DNA of 64,000 nt from UBA1127 sp034422455 (GTDB lineage: Bacteria; Chloroflexota; Dehalococcoidia; Lucifugimonadales; UBA1127), in NCBI GenBank assembly GCA_034422455.1, contig DAOUJQ010000023.1, positions 124,001 to 188,000 of the forward strand, written 5' to 3'. Below are positions 34,473 to 41,187 of the stretch, in pieces. Within the stretch, counting starts at the first letter, position 1, and each line of letters opens with the position of its first letter. Both the position numbers and the translations under genes were made by a program. Below the pieces are notes generated by a model. The model saw only the letters and a list, made by a program, of their open reading frames with translations. It made no database searches and was not told the DNA's origin.

Positions 34473-35808
34473 CAACGTCTCAACAGCCGATCTGCGCCAG
34501 CAGTTGGAGAACGCGGGCGTCGTCGTGGGCGCCGACCCCTCCTCGTACGCTATCGCGAACGCCGTACCCCTGGCGGTGGCGCTGCCGCGGACGGAGGAGG
34601 AGGTGTCGGCGGTTCTCGCTGTGGCTTCGCGGCTCGGCGCCGCTGTTGCGCCGTGGGGCGGCGGCACGCGATTGGGGTTGGGCAACCCGCCCGCCCGATA
34701 CGACCTTGCCCTGGACATGCGGGGCCTCGGGCGCGTCGTGGTTCACGAGCCCTCCGATCTGACCGTCACCGTACAGGGCGGCTGCACGCTGGCCGCGCTG
34801 CAAGAGACGCTGGCACAGGCCCGGCAATGGCTGCCGCTGGACCCGCCGCTGCCCGACCGGGCCACCGTCGGCGGCGTGCTGGCAACAGGCGTCGGCGGCC
34901 CGCTTGGCGCCGCTTTCGGCCTCCCGCGGGAGATGGTCATCGGCATGCGCGCCGCATTGGCCGACGGGACGATTGTGAAGAGCGGCGGCAACGTGGTGAA
35001 GAACGTCACCGGGTTTGCCCTCGACCGGCTGCACGTGGGCGGCCTCGGGACGCTTGGGGTCATCGTGGAGGCAACGTTCAAGGTCCTCCCCCTTCCCCGG
35101 ACCGAGGCCACCGTCGCGGCGCGGTTCACCGACGCAGCTGCGGCAGTCGCTGCCACGACCGCTGTAGAGGCCATCGGATTTCCGACGCTGGCCGTCGAGT
35201 TGGTGAGCGACGCCGCGTGGACGGTGATGCACCCGGGCTGGACGCCGCCGCCTCCGCCGGATGCCGAAGAGGGCGCCGAGGCCGTTCCGGGGCACTGGCT
35301 GATTTCGCGGTCCGCCGGGCGGCCATCGGGCGTTGCCCGCGCCCGGGACGCCTGGGCGGCCGCATGCGAGAGCAACGATGCAACCGAGGTGGAGTGGTTG
35401 GAAGACGCTGAGAGCTCCGCGCTCTGGGGCCGGATCACGGACCTGGGATGGGGGGACGGGACGCCCCTCTTGGCCGTCCGAACGGCGGCCCCGCCGTCGA
35501 AAGGGGCGGAACTGCTGGCCGCGCTGGGTGATTCGCCGTCCGTCGTCGCCCTCAGCGTCACCCGCGGGGTTGCGCGGGCCGCATGGGGGGCTTCGGAACT
35601 GCCGGACGATCCCGCGGCATATCTTGGGGAGCTGCGCGATGCCGTCACGGCCCTCGGCGGGTCTCTCGTCGTGGAGTCGGTGGCGCCTATCGAGGGCGTG
35701 GACCCGTGGGGCCCGCCCGGCGAGGCGTACGAGGTCATGCGCGGGCTCAAGGACCAGTACGACCCCAAGGGCATCCTGAACCCCGGCCGGTTCATCGGAG
35801 GGATATAG
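34465..35808 (+). CDS. glcE: Glycolate oxidase FAD-binding subunit GlcE-like
   Basis: 447 residues, the second FAD-binding subunit, related to GlcD but with a divergent C-terminus. AAVAPWGGGTRLGLGNPP and ATVGGVLATGVGGPLGAAFGLPREMVIGM mark the FAD domain, and YEVMRGLKDQYDPKGILNPGRF is the usual end. TTG at 34465 is chosen because GGAG lies nine bases upstream inside the end of glcD; an in-frame TTG 15 bases earlier is possible. Its stop shares one base with the glcF start. Confidence 0.88.
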   Translation: MSSNVSTADLRQQLENAGVVVGADPSSYAIANAVPLAVALPRTEEEVSAVLAVASRLGAAVAPWGGGTRLGLGNPPARYDLALDMRGLGRVVVHEPSDLTVTVQGGCTLAALQETLAQARQWLPLDPPLPDRATVGGVLATGVGGPLGAAFGLPREMVIGMRAALADGTIVKSGGNVVKNVTGFALDRLHVGGLGTLGVIVEATFKVLPLPRTEATVAARFTDAAAAVAATTAVEAIGFPTLAVELVSDAAWTVMHPGWTPPPPPDAEEGAEAVPGHWLISRSAGRPSGVARARDAWAAACESNDATEVEWLEDAESSALWGRITDLGWGDGTPLLAVRTAAPPSKGAELLAALGDSPSVVALSVTRGVARAAWGASELPDDPAAYLGELRDAVTALGGSLVVESVAPIEGVDPWGPPGEAYEVMRGLKDQYDPKGILNPGRFIGGI

Positions 35809-37139
35809 TGGCCGCCGGAACGCGGGGCAGGGTTGTGGCATCCGGTTTCATCGGGCCGGACGCCCCGAAGGCCGAGGACCTCTACCGCTGCGTCCACTGC
35901 GGGCTGTGCCTGAACGCATGCCCCACCTACGTAGAGACGGGCCTGGAGACCGAGTCGCCCCGAGGCCGCATCGCGCTGATGAAGGCCGTGTTCGAGGGGC
36001 GGGCGGGCATTGGCCCCGGCGTGGTGGAACACTGGGACCTGTGCATCCAGTGCCGTGCATGCGAGGCGGCCTGCCCGTCGGGCGTTCCCTACGGCCGTCT
36101 TATCGAGCAGGCCCAGGCGCAGGCCAGACCCCGGAACCGGGGAGTCCTCGGCCGCTTTCTCGCATGGCTTGCCTACGGCCTGCTGCTGCCCAACCCCGGC
36201 AAGCTCTACTTCGTCGGCGGGCTGCTGCGGCTCTACCAGCGCACCGGCCTGCGCCGGCTGGTGGGGGCAAGCCGCATCCTCCGGCTGGTCAGGCCCCTCG
36301 CCGAGGCCGAAGCGTCGTTGCCCGATCTCTCCCACCCGGCCTTTCGCGCCTGGGGGCAGGTCTACCCGGCCCAGGGCGCCGTGCAATACCGGGCCGCGCT
36401 GCTCTCCGGCTGCGTCATGCCCCTCTTCCAGGGGCCGACGATGGAGGCCACCGTCCGCGTGCTGACCCGCAACGGCTGCGAGGTGCACGTGCCGGCCGCC
36501 CAGACGTGCTGCGGTTCGCTGAACCTGCACGGCGGCGACCTGGACGGTGGGCGCGCCATGGCACGCCGCAACATCGACGCCTTCCTGGCCGCGGGAGTGG
36601 ACGTCGTGCTGTCGGCGTCCGCCGGGTGCGGCGTGTCCATGAAGGAGTACGCAGACCTGTTCCGCGATGACCCGGTGTACCTGCCAAGGGCCGAGCGGCT
36701 GGCGGCAATGACGCAGGACATCACGGAGTTCCTCGCCGCGCTGCCCGTCGACCCGCCGCGCGCCGCCGTCCCCATGCGCGTCACGTACCAGGACTCGTGC
36801 CACCTGGTGCACGCGCAGCGCATGTCCGCGCAGCCGCGGGCTTTGCTGGCGTCGGTCCCCGGACTGGAGCTGGTCGAGATGGAGCACCCGGACCGGTGCT
36901 GCGGCGCGGGCGGCAGCTACCAGCTGACCCAGCGGGAGATGTCCGGCCAGCTCCGCGCGCACAAGCTGGAGGACGCCGCGGCCACCGGCGCGGAGACCAT
37001 CGCGACCGCCAACCCCGGCTGCATGGTGCAGCTTGCCCTCGGCGCCAGCGAGGCCGGACTGCCGGTGCGCGTCTGCCACGTCGTCGACCTGCTGGACGAG
37101 GCCTACCAACGGGAGGCCGCCGCCGCGGGACCGAAGTAG
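35808..37139 (+). CDS. glcF: Glycolate oxidase iron-sulfur subunit GlcF-like
   Basis: 443 residues. It carries electrons from GlcDE to the quinone pool. Two 4Fe-4S motifs lie near the N-terminus (CVHCGLCLNACP and CIQCRACEAACP). Two CCG domains follow, seen as TCCGSLNLHGGD with AGCGVSMKEY and CCGAGGSYQLT with NPGC. The start is GTG at 35808, overlapping the glcE stop, with GGAGGG just upstream. Together with glcDE it makes a complete membrane-associated glycolate or D-lactate dehydrogenase. Confidence 0.9.
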   Translation: MAAGTRGRVVASGFIGPDAPKAEDLYRCVHCGLCLNACPTYVETGLETESPRGRIALMKAVFEGRAGIGPGVVEHWDLCIQCRACEAACPSGVPYGRLIEQAQAQARPRNRGVLGRFLAWLAYGLLLPNPGKLYFVGGLLRLYQRTGLRRLVGASRILRLVRPLAEAEASLPDLSHPAFRAWGQVYPAQGAVQYRAALLSGCVMPLFQGPTMEATVRVLTRNGCEVHVPAAQTCCGSLNLHGGDLDGGRAMARRNIDAFLAAGVDVVLSASAGCGVSMKEYADLFRDDPVYLPRAERLAAMTQDITEFLAALPVDPPRAAVPMRVTYQDSCHLVHAQRMSAQPRALLASVPGLELVEMEHPDRCCGAGGSYQLTQREMSGQLRAHKLEDAAATGAETIATANPGCMVQLALGASEAGLPVRVCHVVDLLDEAYQREAAAAGPK

Positions 37140-37207
37140 CTGCGGCGCTGCGGGCCCAGCGGCGCTGTTCGCATGCCCCGGTACCCGGATTCCACACCTG
37201 AAACGTT

Positions 37208-37226
37208 ATTCCATCTATAATGGAAT
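37208..37226 (+). promoter_or_regulatory. TATAAT box inside a palindrome, promoter/operator of lipoprotein gene
   Basis: A perfect TATAAT at 37216-37221 lies 30 bases before the start codon at 37251. It sits within the 7-bp dyad ATTCCAT/ATGGAAT (37208-37214 and 37220-37226). No good -35 box is seen at 16-18 bases, so an activator or a repressor at the dyad is plausible. Confidence 0.5.
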
Positions 37227-37250
37227 TGAACGAAAGGGGAGGGTGAAGGA

Positions 37251-38516
37251 ATGTTGCGTGCGTGGGGGCCTGCCGCGAAAGTCCGTCGTTGCATCCTGGG
37301 CCCAGCCGCCCTTCTGGCCATCGCCGCGCTGCTGACGGCCGCCTGCGGGGGGGACTCGGACGCGATGAGCCTGCGGGCGACGCCGACCCCGCTGCCGGAC
37401 GCCGTTCCCCTCGATCTGCCGACGCTGGATGACGCTGCGCCGTCGACGGCCGTGCAGGAGTTCGGCCCTTATCCCGGCGAGGTTGGTTCTCCCGCCGAAG
37501 AGTTTCACGAGCAGGACCCCTCCGCTTGGATAAACTCCGGGCCGCTCACCATCGACGACCTGAAGGGCCGGGTGGTCCTCGTCGACTTCTGGACATACAC
37601 CTGCGTTAACTGCATCCGCACGCTGCCGTACCTCCGGGAGTGGCACGAGAAGTACGGTGACCTGGGCCTCACCATCGTGGGCGTCCACGCGCCGGAGTTC
37701 GAGTTCGAGCACCTCCGGGAGAACGTGGAGGAGGCGGTCGAGGAGTTCGACATAGGCTGGCCGGTGGTCCAGGACAACGAGTTCCGGACGTGGCAGGCCT
37801 ACTTCAACCAGTTCTGGCCGGCCAAGTACCTCATCGACCAGCACGGGATCATCCGCTTCACCCACTTCGGCGAAGGCGCATACCTGGAGACGGAAGAGCA
37901 GATACGCAACCTGCTGCTGGACGCGGGCGTGACGCTGGCGGGCGTCCCCGCCGGCACGGACGCGGGCCCGGAGTTCGACCCGCGCGCCCTGGTCAACGAT
38001 TACGACACGGGACAGACCCGCGAGCTCTACGCCGGCCTCCGTCCGCAGTTCCTGGCGCGGATCCCCTACCTCCTGCAGCCGGAGATATACAGCGCCACCC
38101 CCGGCGACCCCGTGACCTTCGAGGACCCGGGCGAGCACCAGAACCACTACCTCTATTTCCACGGGCAGTGGATACCCGATCAGGAAAACGCCAGGCACGC
38201 ACGGGAGACCGAGAACCTGGAGGACTACGTGGCGCTGCGCTTCAACGCGAAGAGTGTCAACGTGGTGATGGAGATCGACGAGGATCCCTACCGCGTCTAC
38301 GTCACGCTGGACGACCAGCCCGTGCCCGAGGCCGACTGGGGCCTGGACATCCAGCAGGACGAGGAGGGAGGCACGTACATCCTCGTCGACAAGGACCGCA
38401 TGTACCGGGTGATCGAGTCGCCGGAGTACGCCACTCACGAGTTGAAGCTCAGTTCCAACTCGGCGGACTTCACCATCTTTGCGTTCACCTTTGGGTCCTA
38501 CCCCTCCGGGCCGTAG
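37251..38516 (+). CDS. Thioredoxin-like (DipZ C-terminal type) lipoprotein
   Basis: 421 residues. The lipobox LTAAC (Cys32) indicates a lipid-anchored extracytoplasmic protein. A TlpA/DipZ-like redoxin domain has the active site WTYTCVNCIRTLPYL (Cys118 and Cys121) and continues with VGVHAPEFEFE and PAKYLIDQHGIIRFTHFGEGAY. After about residue 230 comes a galactose-binding-like C-terminal domain (YIFHGQW-type strands, here YLYFHGQW), as in DipZ proteins. It lacks the CcdA membrane part. GGGAGGGTGAAGGA precedes the ATG. A second redox-type lipoprotein follows 30 bp later. Confidence 0.85.
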   Translation: MLRAWGPAAKVRRCILGPAALLAIAALLTAACGGDSDAMSLRATPTPLPDAVPLDLPTLDDAAPSTAVQEFGPYPGEVGSPAEEFHEQDPSAWINSGPLTIDDLKGRVVLVDFWTYTCVNCIRTLPYLREWHEKYGDLGLTIVGVHAPEFEFEHLRENVEEAVEEFDIGWPVVQDNEFRTWQAYFNQFWPAKYLIDQHGIIRFTHFGEGAYLETEEQIRNLLLDAGVTLAGVPAGTDAGPEFDPRALVNDYDTGQTRELYAGLRPQFLARIPYLLQPEIYSATPGDPVTFEDPGEHQNHYLYFHGQWIPDQENARHARETENLEDYVALRFNAKSVNVVMEIDEDPYRVYVTLDDQPVPEADWGLDIQQDEEGGTYILVDKDRMYRVIESPEYATHELKLSSNSADFTIFAFTFGSYPSGP

Positions 38517-38546
38517 CCCGTGGGGCACATTCTGAGGAGGAAGCAT

Positions 38547-39521
38547 ATGCTCAAGGGCCTGCGGGTCCTGCTCATCGGCGCAGCCCTCGCCGCACTGCTC
38601 GCGGCGGGGTGCAACGGCGACAGCGGCGCGACAACGCCCGTTGAGCCGGCGCCCGCCGAACCCGTGCAGGCGGCGGATTCGGAGACCGCGACGGGGCTCA
38701 ACGGCATCCTCGCCACCAAAGACCTTGGCGTCGGCGCCAACCGCGTTTCCTTCCTGCTGACCAGCCCCAAGGCGCTGGTGAAGGTGCCGACGGCGACGGT
38801 CAAGTCGGTGAACCTGAGCGCCCCGGACTCCGTCGTGGAGACATCGACGGCCGAGTTCTTCCTCTGGCCCTTCGGGTCCCGCGGCAACTACGTCACGGAG
38901 ATGACCTTCGACCAGCCGGGCGATTGGCGCCTTGACGTCGAAGTCACGGAGGAGGACGGCACCGTCAGCATGGCGCAGATCCCGCTCTCGATTGCGGAGC
39001 GCAGCAACACGCCCTCCCTCGGCGACGTCCCGCCCTCGACCGGCAACAAGACCGCCCGCGACGTGGGCACGCTGGCGGAGCTGACGACGCGCTCCACCCC
39101 GGACCCGGACCTCTACCGGCAGACGGTGGAGGAGGCGCTTGCCGAGGAGCAGCCCGTGCTGGTGGTCTTTGCCAGCCCCGCCCTGTGCACCAGCCCGACG
39201 TGCGGACCGCAGGTTGAGACGGTGGAGGAGCTGAAGGAGCAGTACAAGGGGCAGGCCGGCTTCATCCACGTCGAGATCTACGACAACCCCGCGGAAATCC
39301 AGGGAGACCTGGACCGCGCCCGCTACGCGCCCATGGTGGACGAGTGGGGCCTGACGGCCGAGACCGGCTACCTGAACGAGTCTTGGGTCTTCATCTTCGA
39401 CGACGACGGCGCGCTGTCGTCCAAGTACCAGGGCTACGCCAGCATCGACGAGCTCACCAGGGGCCTCGACGCGGCGCTGATGACGAGCATCGCCGCGATG
39501 ATGGACTCGCCGGACTTCTGA
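38547..39521 (+). CDS. Thioredoxin-fold lipoprotein with CX4C motif
   Basis: 324 residues. The lipobox LAAGC (Cys22) anchors it to the membrane. Residues 35-150 form an immunoglobulin-like beta domain. From about 195 a thioredoxin-like domain follows with LVVFASPALCTSPTCGPQVETVEEL, where the two Cys (214 and 219) are four residues apart instead of the usual two. GAGGAGG precedes the ATG at 38547. It is cotranscribed with the DipZ-like gene, so the two may exchange electrons or share a client. Its last 20 codons and the hairpin after it are duplicated at 40547-40636. Confidence 0.75.
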   Translation: MLKGLRVLLIGAALAALLAAGCNGDSGATTPVEPAPAEPVQAADSETATGLNGILATKDLGVGANRVSFLLTSPKALVKVPTATVKSVNLSAPDSVVETSTAEFFLWPFGSRGNYVTEMTFDQPGDWRLDVEVTEEDGTVSMAQIPLSIAERSNTPSLGDVPPSTGNKTARDVGTLAELTTRSTPDPDLYRQTVEEALAEEQPVLVVFASPALCTSPTCGPQVETVEELKEQYKGQAGFIHVEIYDNPAEIQGDLDRARYAPMVDEWGLTAETGYLNESWVFIFDDDGALSSKYQGYASIDELTRGLDAALMTSIAAMMDSPDF

Positions 39522-39550
39522 CCCATCTAGCGCTATCGGGCATAGCGAGG
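39461..39550 (+). repeat. 90-bp direct repeat, first copy (3' end of lipoprotein gene)
   Basis: It begins GGGCCTCGACGCGGCGCTGA and ends CATAGCGAGG. It covers the last 20 codons of the thioredoxin-fold gene plus a downstream CGCTAT/ATAGCG stem-loop (39531-39547). The second copy at 40547-40636 differs at only 5 of 90 positions and is in the same orientation. Confidence 0.85.
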
Positions 39551-39644
39551 ACGTGGACGCCGAGGCCGTCAACGTTCTCCATCCTTTCTCGCTTCCCCCA
39601 AGCATCGACGCTGTTTCCTCGGCCTGCCGCCCGCGGCGCCGGGG

Positions 39645-39709
39645 GAATTGTTTTTCCATTTGTTTTGTAGCGGCCGTGGCACGTCCCAGATACAAAACAG
39701 AAAATTTTC
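39645..39709. repeat. Palindromic module of interspersed element, copy C (diverged)
   Basis: It begins GAATTGTTTTTCC, close to the GAATTGTTTC end of copies A and B. It has an inner perfect 8-bp dyad GTTTTGTA (39662-39669) / TACAAAAC (39691-39698) and ends near GAAAATTTTC. At 65 bp it is shorter than the 114-bp copies, so it is a diverged or deleted member. Confidence 0.45.
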
Positions 39710-39720
39710 ATCAGGACAAA

Positions 39721-39880
39721 TCAAACCCAGATCTGCCGGGCCGAGCGCAACCGGTCCTCCCTCCTGAGCAGGCGCGCAAGCAGCCGGGCGGCGTCGTGCT
39801 GCCGGGGGTCCTTGATTTCCTTCTCCATGCGTGGAGGGTAGAGGAGTCGTCCGTGTTCGCGCGAGGGATTGGTGGCAGGG
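39721..39880 (-). repeat. Leader and short ORF part of interspersed element, copy C
   Basis: Read on the minus strand it begins CCCTGCCACCAATCCCTCG at 39880, and an ATG follows 52 bases later at 39828, as in copy A. The frame 39828-39721 encodes 35 residues (MEKEIKDPRQHDAARLLARL...), basic and helical-looking, and ends TGA. There is no ribosome binding site; TACCCT about ten bases before the ATG could be the -10 of a leaderless message. Whether it is translated is unknown. Confidence 0.5.
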
Positions 39881-39948
39881 GGCGGGGACAAGTCCTGTAC
39901 AATTCCGAGTATGCAGCTTCCACCCAGTTCCGCCCATTCGAGGTTGTA

Positions 39949-40542
39949 ATGGACGTTCCTGACGGTTACAGTGACATTCCCAGCGGCAAGACCGTGTCGG
40001 TCGTGACGCATCTTCAGATGTTCCAGCGGCCGCCAATGCGGCCGGAACATCCCGAGGCTTCATGGGCGCTCCGCAGGGTCGATGACGTTGACCCGGATTG
40101 GTACCGTTCCCTGTTCCGTCGGATAGGGGAGGACTGGCTGTGGTTCTCGCGCCTGCAGTTGAGCGACGAGGAGATTTGCGCAGTCCTTGGGAACGCCCTG
40201 CATAAGACGTACGTGTTCGAGGCGCAGGGGCGCGAGGAGGGGCTGGTGGAGCTCGACTTCGGCACTGAAGGCGAGTGCGAGATCAGCTTCTTCGGGTTGA
40301 CGCCGCCGATGCTCGGCAAGGGCGCGGGCCGGTGGATGATGAACCGGGTGCTTGAGATGGCATGGTCCCGACCAATCCGCAGGCTGTGGGTGCACACCTG
40401 CTCCCTCGACCACCCTGCCGCGCTGGCCTTCTACATCAGGTCCGGCTTCACGCCGTACCGCAGGCAAGTCGAGGTTGCCGACGATCCGCGGGTGACGGGG
40501 TTGCTGCCGAGAACCGCCGCGCCGCACATGCCGATAATTTGA
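39949..40542 (+). CDS. GNAT-family N-acetyltransferase
   Basis: 197 residues. The C-terminal half has the acetyl-CoA-binding pattern FFGLTPPMLGKGAGRWMMNRVLEMAW, then LWVHTCSLDHPAALAFYIRSGFTPY, the usual end of a GNAT domain. The ATG at 39949 is chosen because GAGG lies upstream and the protein matches family length. It is enclosed by two direct copies of a 90-bp sequence, so it probably arrived by recombination or replaced the middle of a duplicated lipoprotein gene. Substrate unknown. Confidence 0.78.
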   Translation: MDVPDGYSDIPSGKTVSVVTHLQMFQRPPMRPEHPEASWALRRVDDVDPDWYRSLFRRIGEDWLWFSRLQLSDEEICAVLGNALHKTYVFEAQGREEGLVELDFGTEGECEISFFGLTPPMLGKGAGRWMMNRVLEMAWSRPIRRLWVHTCSLDHPAALAFYIRSGFTPYRRQVEVADDPRVTGLLPRTAAPHMPII

Positions 40543-40546
40543 GCGT

Positions 40547-40636
40547 GGGCCTCGACGCGGCGCTGATGACAGGCGTCGCCGCGATGATGGACTCGCCGGA
40601 CTACTGACCCATCTAGCGCTATCAGGCATAGCGAGG
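40547..40636 (+). pseudogene. Duplicated 3' fragment of the thioredoxin-fold lipoprotein gene
   Basis: Second copy of the 90-bp direct repeat, 5 mismatches to 39461-39550. The frame GLDAALMTGVAAMMDSPDY ends at the TGA 40605-40607, corresponding to the C-terminus of the lipoprotein (…GLDAALMTSIAAMMDSPDF). There is no 5' part, so it is a gene fragment. The downstream CGCTAT/ATAGCG hairpin is also duplicated. Confidence 0.8.
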
Positions 40637-40679
40637 CAACAGGTGGAGATGCGATGGACCAGTCCTCCGCCCGGCCTCG

Positions 40680-41141
40680 CTACATGCCCTCGCCGGGCAG
40701 CTCCGACGCCTGCCGCAGCCAGCTCGCCAGTTGCTCCTCGTCGACCTGCTCGTCCTCGTGGATGTGGAAGTAGCGCACGTCCGGGTGCTTCGACTCGACG
40801 GGAGGCAAGGGCTGCAGCGACGCGCCGTTCAGGAACGTCACCTTGATGTACTTGTTGAAGCAGTGGTAGGCCACGAACCAGCTCCGGCCGTCCATCCCGT
40901 AGAAGGGCGTGTTCCACTTCACGGCCTTCTGCACGCCGGGCACGGTGCGGTCGATGAGATCGTCCAGGTACCGACCGACGCCCTGCTTCCAGCCCGGCAT
41001 GGCGGCGATGTACGCCTGCACGGGCGCGTCGCCGAACCCCTTGGCGATCTGCGGGTTGCCGCCGGACAGCAGCACGGGCTGCCCGCCGGCCTGATTTGCC
41101 CCGCTATCCTTCGCTTGCTTCCCGGACCTCTGACTCGTCAT
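40680..41141 (-). CDS. DUF1801-family protein
   Basis: 153 residues. The DUF1801 (YdhG-like) pattern is clear: VQAYIAAMPGWKQGVGRYLDDLI, VKWNTPFYGMDGRSWFVAYHCFNKYIKVTFLNGASLQP and an acidic C-terminus with EEQLASWLRQASEL. Members have a YjbR/frataxin-like fold and no firmly known function. The first 30 residues are polar and probably disordered. GGAG lies eight bases before the ATG at 41141. It lies next to purL on the same strand, 46 bp from the end of that gene. Confidence 0.8.
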   Translation of the reverse strand: MTSQRSGKQAKDSGANQAGGQPVLLSGGNPQIAKGFGDAPVQAYIAAMPGWKQGVGRYLDDLIDRTVPGVQKAVKWNTPFYGMDGRSWFVAYHCFNKYIKVTFLNGASLQPLPPVESKHPDVRYFHIHEDEQVDEEQLASWLRQASELPGEGM

Positions 41142-41187
41142 TCAGCGCGCTCCTGAACTGCGACGACTTTGTGCGTGAACCCCGCCC

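Larger units (their letters stand above)
39522..39948. other. Gene-free region holding interspersed element copy C
   Basis: 427 bp between the thioredoxin-fold gene and the GNAT gene. It contains the end of the 90-bp repeat and element copy C on the minus strand (39645-39880). The only frame of note is a 35-codon one within that element. Confidence 0.55.
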
